A stretch of DNA of 52,892 nucleotides, taken from an uncultured Sulfitobacter sp. GTDB taxonomy: Bacteria > Pseudomonadota > Alphaproteobacteria > Rhodobacterales > Rhodobacteraceae. The notes under the pieces are model-generated. The model made no database searches and was not told the DNA's origin. It saw only the letters and a program-made list of their open reading frames with translations. The position numbers and the translations under genes were made by a program. Where the stretch lies: assembly GCF_947497275.1 (NCBI RefSeq), contig NZ_CANMFS010000015.1:1-52892 (forward strand), in the 5' to 3' direction. This document shows positions 25,834 to 33,805 of this stretch, in pieces; within the stretch, counting starts at the first letter, position 1; each line of letters starts with the position of its first letter.

Positions 25834-26640
25834 CGGCCTGCGCTGTATGGTGATCATATCGGCGTCCCGCTTGATGAAACCTTTGGCCTCGAACTGATCG
25901 AGCCAGTATTCCATACACCAGATCCCGTGCTTGTGCCGGAAACGCCGGGCATTTCGAATGATGTCGTCGAACTGTGTCAAGGGCGGCTTCTGGACTGGAT
26001 GCCATTGGTGCACGGCTTGCGCCTCGGGCACCCACCACAGGCCTATTCCATGAAAATCGAGCTTCATGGCAAAGTCAGTATCTTCTCCGCCATACCCTGC
26101 GAAATCCTCGTCAAACCCATTCATTTTGTGAAACGTCGGCTTGGATAGGGAGAAGGACAGGCTCCAGAATTCCCTGACTTCGGGGATACGGCAGGTGCCG
26201 GGACCGAGCGTTTCGGAAAATCGACGGGCGGGGTGCTGCTGGGACATCTGCCAAAGGTGCCGGGGCGCGGTTGGCTCTGGATCATCCATCCGGGCAAGGT
26301 ATCGTGTTTCACCCATCAAACAGCGATCCGGTGCGGCGACGTCAACATAGGCCGCAATCAGATTGGGCAGGGGGATACAATCCGCATCGATAAAAACCAG
26401 TGTATCGCCGGTCGCTTTCTCGGCAGCAGCATTACGCGCGGCCGCAAGCGGCAACTGCTCACCTTCGACTGCGACCTGACGAACTGGAAAAGGGCAGCTT
26501 GGTAGGTCGACATAAGGTGCATCCTGCATATACGCGATGACAAGCTCTTGCGGTGACACCGTCTGCTGCGCAAGGCCCGCGATCAGGTTGCGCAGGTGCG
26601 CATCGCGGCCCCGCGCAATGGTGCAGACGCTAATGGTCAT
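25780..26640 (-). CDS. glycosyltransferase family 2 (GT-A fold)
   Basis: A 286-residue GT2-type enzyme. MTISVCTIARGRDAHLRNLI begins the nucleotide-binding fold, AAARNAAAEKATGDTLVFIDADCIP carries the metal-binding D-A-D, and GFDEDFAGYGGEDTDFAMKL is the acceptor-side block seen in galactosyltransferase-like C-terminal domains. The start at 26640 overlaps the sucrose-phosphate synthase gene by 11 bases, so the two are co-translated. Its product is unknown, but linkage suggests a glucosyl- or sucrose-derived glycoside. Confidence 0.88.
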   Translation of the reverse strand: MTISVCTIARGRDAHLRNLIAGLAQQTVSPQELVIAYMQDAPYVDLPSCPFPVRQVAVEGEQLPLAAARNAAAEKATGDTLVFIDADCIPLPNLIAAYVDVAAPDRCLMGETRYLARMDDPEPTAPRHLWQMSQQHPARRFSETLGPGTCRIPEVREFWSLSFSLSKPTFHKMNGFDEDFAGYGGEDTDFAMKLDFHGIGLWWVPEAQAVHQWHPVQKPPLTQFDDIIRNARRFRHKHGIWCMEYWLDQFEAKGFIKRDADMITIQRRPSPDESEAAICDGSVRFS

Positions 26641-28714
26641 TTGACATCTCATTCCGAGACATGTGCAGCAATCCCTCAACAACACCGGCGGCATAGCTGC
26701 TCTTCGCAAAGTAGATGCGGGGCTGCGACTTCAGATGGGTCAACTCGGAGGTGTGATTGCCGACAATGATCGGATGACCAACCATCTCCAACATATGCAC
26801 ATCATTCCCTGAATCGCCTGCGGCCCAAATGTCGGCCGGAGCGATGCCAAGCCGTGCCGCAACATGGTGGATCGCATGACCCTTCGAGACACCTTGCGGC
26901 AAAATATCCAAAAACCGCCCGTGAGAATAGATAAGCTCATGGTCCAGGCCTTTCTCGTGCAGACGACGACGAACCTCGGGACATCTTTCGATCTCCTTCA
27001 GGAAATAGCTGCGTTTGAAGCGGCGCTGTTCCTTTCCGCCTTGTGGCCTGACACCATCAAAGGCCCTTAGAACACTATCAATGACGTCGGGGTCCCAGTT
27101 CCCCTGCCCCAGTGGAGGCCAGCCGGTATCGCGCCTGAGGCTGCGAAAAAGTGGATCGCGGACCCAGTATATTTCCGACCCCACCGAAGTGATCAAGAAC
27201 CGCGGGGCGGGGATGTCCCATTGCTCGATGATATCGATCGCGCTTTGCAGCGAACGACCCGTGGCAATTCCAAAGGCGGTGTGCGGGTTGATCGTGAGCC
27301 ACTGCCGCAACCGTTCAAGCGCAATACGGTCCCCCGTCAGAGTATTGTCGATATCGCATACGAGCATTCTGTCGCATCGAAGCGAGGCAAGAGCCGGCTT
27401 CCCAACGCCTTGCTGTGCTGCGATCCACTCCAAATCCTGAAGATAGGTGCCGGCGTGACGATCCCAAGAGTAGAACCCGCATGCGTCAAGCCCGCTCTTC
27501 GAGGCGCGTTCCCACTCAACTGGATTGTTCAGCAGCCCTATGATCGCACTGCCAATGGCTTTCGTATCTGTCGGGTCGACAAGTAGTCCATTCTGACACC
27601 GCCCAAGAATATCGTTCGGACCGCCGCTGTTCGTTGCAACAACTGGAAGACCGCTCGCCGCGGCCTCGAGGAAGGTCAATCCGAACGGCTCGTTCAAAGC
27701 AATGTTCGCAAAAATACCGCCGCGCCTGCAGGCGTCCTGATAGATGGCCGGTATGTCCTCTTGCCGGTGGGTTTTGGGAAGTGCCACTTTTCCCCACAGA
27801 TCATACTGATCAATGAGCTTCAGCAGGTCCGTCAGCACCGCGCAGGGTTCTGCCGCTTCGTCGTCAATCCGTCCGCGCGTCCCGGCGTAGATGACCAGAT
27901 TGGCCGCGTCCTGAAGTGCCGAACTTTGCCCATAGGCATGGATCAAGCCTGCAAGGTTCTTTTTCCTGACGGGACGCGCGACCGCAAGAATCGGCGGCTT
28001 TGAAGGGTCAAAGAGAAATTTGTCTCGGGTTTCCTCGACCAGTCTGGTGATACGGGCAGGCTCCGCAAACAGATCCAGATCGCAACCGGGCGGGTTCACC
28101 CGGATGGTTTCGGGACGTGCAGATCGGTAAAGACCGTACTGCAACTCAGCCTCGTCCATAGAACTTGCGACAATGCGATCGGCCTGCGCGATGACGTCTT
28201 CTTCCATCGCGATCCGCGCGTTCAGCACCGGATCATTCAAACTTGTCGCGCATGAAGTTGATTTCACACGACCGAGGGAGTGGGCCGTAAAGACAAACGG
28301 AATACCTAATCGCCGCTTCATCTCTAGGGCAAGCTGACCCGCATCGGCATAATGGGCATGGATTACATCGGGTTTTTTCGCAAGGGATCTGATATGAGTT
28401 TCCAGATTATCGGCAAGAACCGGCAGCTCAAAGCACAGGTCCTCCTTGGCGACATACCCCTCCGTCGCGCCCGCGATGCGCACAACGTGCGCGCGGTCCG
28501 TAACACGTTCCGGAGTGGTGTAATATTCGGCACCAAGCCGAATCGAGTTGAACTGGCGCACTATGATCTGCTGCTGTACATCCGCGCCTTGCGCATCCAC
28601 GGCATTGACCAATTCCAACAGATATTTGATGTGACCGCCCGTATCGGGGGTCAGACCGTAAGGAACATTCCGGGCGCGAAGACAGCCCTGCAAGGCAACA
28701 TGCATGATAAACAT
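26630..28714 (-). CDS. bifunctional sucrose-phosphate synthase/phosphatase
   Basis: A 694-residue fusion. Residues about 1-440 are a GT4 synthase of the bacterial sucrose-phosphate-synthase type (LTPDTGGHIKYLLELVNAV, HAHYADAGQLA, VFTAHSLGRVK, LNEPFGLTFLEAAASGLPVV). Residues about 455-685 are a HAD-IIB sucrose-phosphate-phosphatase-like domain (VCDIDNTLTGDR, ITSVGSEIYW, GVSKGHAIHHVA, AAGDSGNDVHMLEMV). Together they would make sucrose from UDP-glucose and fructose-6-phosphate, a compatible solute. A relative such as mannosylfructose-phosphate synthase cannot be excluded. No clear ribosome binding site precedes the ATG at 28714. Confidence 0.88.
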   Translation of the reverse strand: MFIMHVALQGCLRARNVPYGLTPDTGGHIKYLLELVNAVDAQGADVQQQIIVRQFNSIRLGAEYYTTPERVTDRAHVVRIAGATEGYVAKEDLCFELPVLADNLETHIRSLAKKPDVIHAHYADAGQLALEMKRRLGIPFVFTAHSLGRVKSTSCATSLNDPVLNARIAMEEDVIAQADRIVASSMDEAELQYGLYRSARPETIRVNPPGCDLDLFAEPARITRLVEETRDKFLFDPSKPPILAVARPVRKKNLAGLIHAYGQSSALQDAANLVIYAGTRGRIDDEAAEPCAVLTDLLKLIDQYDLWGKVALPKTHRQEDIPAIYQDACRRGGIFANIALNEPFGLTFLEAAASGLPVVATNSGGPNDILGRCQNGLLVDPTDTKAIGSAIIGLLNNPVEWERASKSGLDACGFYSWDRHAGTYLQDLEWIAAQQGVGKPALASLRCDRMLVCDIDNTLTGDRIALERLRQWLTINPHTAFGIATGRSLQSAIDIIEQWDIPAPRFLITSVGSEIYWVRDPLFRSLRRDTGWPPLGQGNWDPDVIDSVLRAFDGVRPQGGKEQRRFKRSYFLKEIERCPEVRRRLHEKGLDHELIYSHGRFLDILPQGVSKGHAIHHVAARLGIAPADIWAAGDSGNDVHMLEMVGHPIIVGNHTSELTHLKSQPRIYFAKSSYAAGVVEGLLHMSRNEMSNDH

Positions 28715-28749
28715 GTGGACGAAACTAGCCCCGAACGGGCACCCTTACA

Positions 28750-28763
28750 TTGTTCTATGTTGA
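28750..28763. promoter_or_regulatory. degenerate TCAAT-N4-ATTGA-type site
   Basis: TTGTTCTATGTTGA matches the reverse complement of the dyad at 29676-29689 at 11 of 14 bases, with one half well conserved. It lies 36 bases before the sucrose-phosphate synthase start. The spacing would give almost no leader, so its role is doubtful. Confidence 0.3.
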
Positions 28764-28906
28764 TGCTATGCTGCGACAAGTTGGTCGATGTAATTCAGCC
28801 CCGGTAGATCAAGCCAGTCCGGAGGCGGGTTGCCGGCAGGCTTGTTTCTATTATCTAATTGAAAATGAAGAACAAGACTTGAACTGGTTTTGAAAAGAGG
28901 GCCAGA

Positions 28907-29644
28907 ATGACGAGCGATAAGAAAAGCTGCCTTGTAGAAAAGCTGTCCCACTATATTGAGCTTGATGAGCTCGCTGAAAGCCAACTTGCTTCGCTGGAAG
29001 AGCATGAACGCACCTACCATCGGCATCAGGAAGTCTACAGTGAAACTGATGAACTGAAGTACCTCTATGTTGTCAAAAGGGGTTGGTTCTATTCCTATAC
29101 CGATATGCCTGACGGTCGCCGGCAGATCATTCGTGTCCTACATCCAGGCGACATCGTAGGATTCCCCGATATCGCGTTCGAATATGCGACCAGCAATATC
29201 CGCGCGGCAGAGGATGGTTGCCTGTGCCCTTTTCCAAAACAGAAGCTGGATGCCATCTTTGAAAAATCACCACGTCTGACGGCCTTGCTGTTCTTGATGG
29301 CAAACCGCGAACTGGCCTGCGTCATCGACACCCTGCGTGCAATGGGCCGTATGGATGCGCGCGAACGTCTGGCCTATTTCTTTCTCGACCTAACCGCGCG
29401 GCTGCGGATCACGAACAAAGACATGACAGATACCATCCGTATGCCCATGAACCAGCACGAGATCGGTGATGCCCTTGGCCTCACGCATACATACGTCAGC
29501 AAGACGATCCGCGAAATGGAAAACGCAGGTTTGATTTCGAGAAAAGGTGCGACCCTGACCCTCGCACAGGAAACCAGGTTGGAAGATATGGTCGATTTTT
29601 CCGACCGATATTCGCGCCTCGACACATCGTGGTTCCCCTCGTGA
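28907..29644 (+). CDS. Crp/Fnr-family transcription regulator
   Basis: A 245-residue regulator in the middle of the glycosyltransferase island. The N-terminal sensor domain (about 25-140) has the Crp jelly-roll pattern (RRQIIRVLHPGDIVGFPDIA), and the C-terminal helix-turn-helix is MNQHEIGDALGLTHTYVSKT (about 180-200). It has no Fnr-type cysteine cluster. In the recognition helix the Fnr residues E-x-x-S-R are T-x-x-S-K, consistent with a non-canonical operator. Dyads TCAAT-N4-ATTGA in front of four island transcription units are its likely targets. It is divergent from the sucrose-phosphate synthase gene. Signal unknown. Confidence 0.9.
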   Translation: MTSDKKSCLVEKLSHYIELDELAESQLASLEEHERTYHRHQEVYSETDELKYLYVVKRGWFYSYTDMPDGRRQIIRVLHPGDIVGFPDIAFEYATSNIRAAEDGCLCPFPKQKLDAIFEKSPRLTALLFLMANRELACVIDTLRAMGRMDARERLAYFFLDLTARLRITNKDMTDTIRMPMNQHEIGDALGLTHTYVSKTIREMENAGLISRKGATLTLAQETRLEDMVDFSDRYSRLDTSWFPS

Positions 29645-29675
29645 CGCAACTGCGGTGCTGGTGAAGAAGCGGTCG

Positions 29676-29689
29676 TCAACATAGATTGA
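29676..29689. promoter_or_regulatory. dyad TCAAC-N4-ATTGA before the DUF892 operon
   Basis: TCAACATAGATTGA lies 80 bases before the DUF892 gene. A -10-like TTTAGT (29712-29717) begins 29.5 bp from the centre, again the class II spacing. Confidence 0.7.
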
Positions 29690-29768
29690 CGCGCAAGTCA
29701 TTGCTCACTGGTTTAGTGCCTCTTCAAGAGGTCCTTCGATCAAAGGGACCTCGGAAAGGAAGCACTCT

Positions 29769-30260
29769 ATGCATGTGCAGACCACCCAGGACCTATTTGC
29801 GCTCCGGCTGGGGGACAGTCACTCAAGCGCGTGTTTCATGGCACGGCACATTCCTTCGTTGGTGTCTGCAGCGGCCAATAAGAATGTCCGCAAAGTTCTC
29901 AACCAGTATCTTGATGTCGTGCGCGACAACGCTGACCGGACCGAAGTTGTTCTTTCAGCAGGCACAGAGCCAACCACGGGATGCAATCCGAAAGCTGTTC
30001 CAGCGATGGTCGATGAGTTGTTCGATATGATTGATCGCATTCAAGAACCATTGCTCGTCGATGTGGCCATCGTGTTATCGAGCAATGAAATCGGTTCATT
30101 CGAAGCGCATCGTCTGCGACTTCTCGCGGATGTTGCGGGGATGATGGGGCAGGACAGAACCAAGGACGCCTTGCAGGAGAGCAGTGAGCGGTTGCGTGCC
30201 ATCTGCGATCAGTTTGGTGAAATAATGCAGGATAAAAACTTGGCCAAACGCCCTAATTAG
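29769..30260 (+). CDS. DUF892 (YciF-type) ferritin-like stress protein
   Basis: A 163-residue, all-helical protein resembling the DUF892/YciF family of ferritin-like four-helix bundles induced by osmotic and general stress. The opening TTQDLFALRLGDSHSSACFM and the C-terminal SSNEIGSFEAHRLRLLADVAG match the family layout. The acidic and histidine metal ligands usual in helices 1 and 2 are missing or replaced, so metal binding is doubtful. AAGGAAG precedes the start. It heads a plus-strand operon of this gene, a 59-aa frame, GT4 and GT2. Confidence 0.7.
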   Translation: MHVQTTQDLFALRLGDSHSSACFMARHIPSLVSAAANKNVRKVLNQYLDVVRDNADRTEVVLSAGTEPTTGCNPKAVPAMVDELFDMIDRIQEPLLVDVAIVLSSNEIGSFEAHRLRLLADVAGMMGQDRTKDALQESSERLRAICDQFGEIMQDKNLAKRPN

Positions 30261-30290
30261 CGGCACCGACATGAAACATCAGGAATCTAT

Positions 30291-30470
30291 ATGACGAAAC
30301 AAGCCGATGTCCTACGCAAACTCTATACGACACTGATCGACAGCCGTGACGGTTCCGAACAGGTCGCCGAGATTGTGGGCAACCCTGCTTTTCATTGCGT
30401 GACTGAGCAATACCGCATTCTGAAAGCGCGTGTTTCAGTGCCTGAAGATATCGAACAGGGGCTCAACTGA
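30291..30470 (+). CDS. small hypothetical protein, 59 aa
   Basis: Not recognised. A soluble, mainly helical peptide (VLRKLYTTLIDSRDGSEQVA, ending EDIEQGLN). AGGA lies seven bases before the ATG, and the gene sits 30 bases after the DUF892 stop in the same direction. Codon use looks like that of real genes. Confidence 0.6.
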   Translation: MTKQADVLRKLYTTLIDSRDGSEQVAEIVGNPAFHCVTEQYRILKARVSVPEDIEQGLN

Positions 30471-30471
30471 G

Positions 30472-30555
30472 ATGTCACAGAACAATCTATCCACCGACGT
30501 GAATGACAGTGTGCGCAGCGGCGGCTGTTGCGCATTCGGTCGGGAGCCCGTTTAA
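30472..30555 (+). CDS. possible 27-aa peptide
   Basis: A very short frame ending SGGCCAFGREPV, with AGGGG about eleven bases upstream of its ATG. It begins one base after the previous stop and ends two bases before the GT4 start, so the four frames form a continuous translated string. It may serve translational coupling only. Confidence 0.3.
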   Translation: MSQNNLSTDVNDSVRSGGCCAFGREPV

Positions 30556-30557
30556 AA

Positions 30558-31601
30558 ATGCGGATCGCCCAGATCAGCCCCCTCATCTTCCCGGTGCCGC
30601 CGCGTGATCACGGCGGCACCGAGCGGGTGATTTGCGACCTGTCGAACGGTCTTGTGGCGCGGGGACATGATGTCACCCTTTTTGCCGCAGAGGGTTCACG
30701 GACTTTGGCGAAACTCAAATCCCAAGGCCCGTCTGTGGCGTCAGAGCAGAACGCGCCGCCCTCACTTCCCTCGGCAAAAGAATGCGTTATGCTGGATCGT
30801 GTCGCCGCTTGTGCGGACAACTTCGACATCATTCATTGTCATACCGAACTCTATCATGCCGCAGTGCTACGCCCTTGGGCCCATAAGTTGGTGATGACAA
30901 TCCATTGGCGGGCCGATGAACAGGACCGGCAGCTTTACTTCGACCATTTCGATGACTTGAAAGTCGTCGCAATCTCCGCGGCACAAGCGGCCTCTCTCCC
31001 CGCTCGAAACTGCCTTGATGTCGTCCACCACGGAATTCCTTCGGATCAACTCGTTCTGGATGACGGGTCGGGAGGGTACTGCGCCTTTCTCGGGCGTTTG
31101 ACGGACCAAAAGCGCCCTGACCGCGCGATTGATATCGCGAAGCGGGTCGGCATGCCGATCCTGCTGGGTGGAACCATAGATGTAGGCAATCCCGACTACT
31201 ATTTCACTGAGATTGAACCTCTCCTCAACGATCACAGCAAATATGTAGGCCCGGTGACACAGGAGCAGAAGCAGGGTTTCCTCGGCAAGGCCAGCGTTCT
31301 TCTTTTCCCCATAGACTGGCCCGAACCTTTCGGGCTTGTGATGATCGAGGCAATGGCTTGCGGGACACCAGTGGTTGCATGGCGCAACGGCAGCGTCGAA
31401 GAGATCATCGAGGACGGCGTATCCGGGTTTATCGTATCGTCCCTTGCCGAAGCTGCCAAAGCGGTCGCGCGCGCCCGGACACTGGATCGGGCAAGGGTGC
31501 GTGCAGCGTTCGAGCGTCGTTTCGCCCAGGAACATATGGTCGACGGATACCTCAAAGCTTACCGGGCCTTGCTTGGGGCATCGCGGACGCGCGACGGATG
31601 A
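30558..31601 (+). CDS. glycosyltransferase family 4 (GT-B fold)
   Basis: A 347-residue GT4-type enzyme. MRIAQISPLIFPVPPRDHGG is the family N-terminus, followed by VCDLSNGLVARGHDVTLFA-type sequence, IIHCHTE, AFLGRLTDQKRPDRAI and PEPFGLVMIEAMACGTPVVA, which is the E-x7-E donor-binding region. The start at 30558 is chosen by homology over 30528. The stop overlaps the next gene (ATGA). Substrate unknown. Confidence 0.92.
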   Translation: MRIAQISPLIFPVPPRDHGGTERVICDLSNGLVARGHDVTLFAAEGSRTLAKLKSQGPSVASEQNAPPSLPSAKECVMLDRVAACADNFDIIHCHTELYHAAVLRPWAHKLVMTIHWRADEQDRQLYFDHFDDLKVVAISAAQAASLPARNCLDVVHHGIPSDQLVLDDGSGGYCAFLGRLTDQKRPDRAIDIAKRVGMPILLGGTIDVGNPDYYFTEIEPLLNDHSKYVGPVTQEQKQGFLGKASVLLFPIDWPEPFGLVMIEAMACGTPVVAWRNGSVEEIIEDGVSGFIVSSLAEAAKAVARARTLDRARVRAAFERRFAQEHMVDGYLKAYRALLGASRTRDG

Positions 31602-32548
31602 ATGGCGGGTCGATGGTGCAAGATCTGCATACATCAAGGTGTTTTTGTTGTGGGGCCCGTGCGTTTGCACCCATAGAAAACGGGTGGGTCAAATGCACCT
31701 GGTGCGACATTCAGATGCGCGATGGCACTGCCGATCGGTGTTTGGAAATGGCGGATCAACTTCGTGCGTTCATTCACTCTGATCTGGCCCGGGATATGGA
31801 ACAGACGGAGTGGCGGCTAACACATCGCACGCTGCGTATCGCTGCCACCTCCTGGGGCTTGTGGTATGATCCGGCACGCTCCATGCCTCTGGAAATCGTT
31901 GACTCAACTTCAATGTTGAACCTGAAGCCTATCGATACCTTCTCACGAAAACCGCTGAGCCTCGTCGTTATTGCCGATTGTGAAAGCAACGCCGTGCACG
32001 ACATGCTCGATCGTTATGCCGCATTATTTTATGATGTAATCGTCGTGCTCGATACCGCAGGTCCCGCACCTCGTAACATCGGGAATGTTGAATTTCATTC
32101 CCGGCTGCTCGATGGCGACTTCGGCGCGCAGCGCAATGCAGGGAATGCGCTTGCCAAAGGCGAATGGGTTTTTCACCTTGATACAGATGAAACCATGATG
32201 CCGACATTTTGCAAGCTTTTGGCTTCGCTGGCAGGGGCCGCTGACGACGCGGCGCTGCGGGCAGTCGGCTTTCCGCGTCGCAATTTCGTAGATGGGACAG
32301 TCAGTGATCTGTTTCCAGATATCCAGTACCGCCTGATGAGGCGCGATGTGCGGTTTCGAAATCGTGTGCACGAGAGACCGGATGCTTGCAATTACGCGAA
32401 GCAAACCATCGTTTCCCAACATGGCACGATTGACCATTTTCTCAGTCGAGACCGGATACTCAAACGGTCTGCCCTTTACGATAGACTGGGGCAATCCTCG
32501 GCACGCCACTCGGACGATCGCGCTCTGCTCAGACCTTTCGAGCCATAG
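31598..32548 (+). CDS. GT2-type glycosyltransferase with N-terminal zinc ribbon
   Basis: A 316-residue protein. Residues about 9-35 form a four-cysteine zinc ribbon (CFCCGARAF ... VKCTWCD). From about residue 115 it is a GT2 domain of the WaaE-like type: LSLVVIADCESNAVHDMLDR, GDFGAQRNAGNALAKGEWVF and HLDTDETM with the metal-binding Asp residues. A zinc ribbon on such an enzyme is unusual and may mediate protein contacts. Start overlaps the GT4 stop. Confidence 0.8.
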   Translation: MNGGSMVQDLHTSRCFCCGARAFAPIENGWVKCTWCDIQMRDGTADRCLEMADQLRAFIHSDLARDMEQTEWRLTHRTLRIAATSWGLWYDPARSMPLEIVDSTSMLNLKPIDTFSRKPLSLVVIADCESNAVHDMLDRYAALFYDVIVVLDTAGPAPRNIGNVEFHSRLLDGDFGAQRNAGNALAKGEWVFHLDTDETMMPTFCKLLASLAGAADDAALRAVGFPRRNFVDGTVSDLFPDIQYRLMRRDVRFRNRVHERPDACNYAKQTIVSQHGTIDHFLSRDRILKRSALYDRLGQSSARHSDDRALLRPFEP

Positions 32549-32570
32549 GCGGAACTGCCCCCGGCCTCAA

Positions 32571-33161
32571 TCAGCTTTTGTGACGTCGCAAGGCTTGGGC
32601 GGTCCATTTCGAGGTACGGCGCATTCTCGTGTTGACCCAATCAACACGCGACCGCTGCACAAATCGCTCGTGAAGCCCTGATTGGTGTTGAGCGGCATCA
32701 GCAAACTGTCGGTGGTGATGACACAATATCAAAAGACCGCCGGGACGAAGCGTTCTGTCAATTTCTCGCATGGTCGCCGCGAGGCATTTATCATCGAGAT
32801 AGTAAAGAAGCTCTGCAATTATGATCGCACCGTAGCGATCATGGGGAAATCGCGCGGGCAAGGGTTTGTGATGCAATGTGACGTTCGGTATCTCATCGAC
32901 CACAGAGGCCGCCCTGCGCAACGCCTGGCCGGACCCATCGCACGCATCCACGGATAATGCACGGCGCGCCAGATGGACGCTGTTGCTGCCATTTCCACAC
33001 CCGAGTTCCAACACACGTCCATGCGGTGCGCCCCCCAGAAAAGCGAGGATCGTGTTGCGCTTGTGCTCTTCCGCGTGGCTGGACCGTGTGTGCCAGGGAT
33101 CCGGCGAGCGTGAGAAAATGTTGTCGAAATGGGCGAGTGTCGCAACTGGTTTCACCCCCAT
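32571..33161 (-). CDS. class I SAM-dependent methyltransferase (NodS-like)
   Basis: A 196-residue methyltransferase. Motif I is VLELGCGNGSNSVHLARRA, followed by VDACDGSGQALRRA and the later GAIIIAELLYYLDD and LRPGGLLILCHH segments. The family includes NodS, which N-methylates deacetylated chitooligosaccharides. The ATG at 33161 overlaps the PIG-L gene stop, so it is the last gene of a four-gene coupled operon. An amino group freed by the neighbouring deacetylase is a plausible acceptor (inference). Confidence 0.88.
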   Translation of the reverse strand: MGVKPVATLAHFDNIFSRSPDPWHTRSSHAEEHKRNTILAFLGGAPHGRVLELGCGNGSNSVHLARRALSVDACDGSGQALRRAASVVDEIPNVTLHHKPLPARFPHDRYGAIIIAELLYYLDDKCLAATMREIDRTLRPGGLLILCHHHRQFADAAQHQSGLHERFVQRSRVDWVNTRMRRTSKWTAQALRRHKS

Positions 33162-33805
33162 TGGAAGCGCTCCCGCGATGTACACATCCGGCGGACCATT
33201 GCGTCCGACAAGGCAAAACCCTGCGGGTCATCGCGGATCAGCCCCGTTTGAGTGCGATATCTGCCAAGGGCGATCTTCTTTGCAAGGGCGCTACCGGCGA
33301 TTGTCGGCATGGAACACATATCCGCTCGATGTTCTTTCGCGGGCCATACCATGTAGCGTATGCGCGGTATTTTCGGCGACCAAGCTCGGGCGCACATACG
33401 CGCAACCTGTCTATGATCGGGGTGGTCATCGTCAAAGGTCGGTTCGATCAGCAAATCCGGTGTCGGTCTGCGGGCAAGACGGACGAGCGCCGCACGCAAA
33501 TCCAGTGGATCATAGGTATCGAGCCCCCCATCCGGCAGGCCGAGGAACTGAATCCGCTTTCTTGGCACACCCGCGAACTGCATGGCGCGCACTGTTTCTG
33601 CCTGCCGTTCCGCGACCAGACGCCGTTTGGGGAACTGTACACTATTGCGGTGCGAGGCAGACCCATCCGTAATTACTATGATATCGACACGCGCGCCTCG
33701 CACGCGCAGCTTGCGGATAAGGTGAAACGCGCCAATCGTCTCATCATCGGAATGGGGTGCCACAACAACCGCGTGACGCACGCGTGAAAGGTTCAGAACC
33801 CGCAT
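33152..33805 (-). CDS. PIG-L family N-deacetylase
   Basis: A 217-residue metal-dependent deacetylase of the PIG-L/LmbE family, which removes acetyl groups from GlcNAc-type sugars. The zinc-binding motif PHSDDE is near the N-terminus and the second motif HPDH near the middle (DDDHPDHRQVARM). The start (33805, or GTG at 33811) overlaps the 3' end of the acyl-CoA-dehydrogenase-like gene. Size and motifs are normal. Confidence 0.92.
   Translation of the reverse strand: MRVLNLSRVRHAVVVAPHSDDETIGAFHLIRKLRVRGARVDIIVITDGSASHRNSVQFPKRRLVAERQAETVRAMQFAGVPRKRIQFLGLPDGGLDTYDPLDLRAALVRLARRPTPDLLIEPTFDDDHPDHRQVARMCARAWSPKIPRIRYMVWPAKEHRADMCSMPTIAGSALAKKIALGRYRTQTGLIRDDPQGFALSDAMVRRMCTSRERFQWG

Noticed and set aside
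29686..29699. TTGAC ... GTCA pair resembling an Fnr box
   Set aside because: Half-site spacing is wrong for Fnr; the overlapping TCAAC-N4-ATTGA dyad explains the position better.
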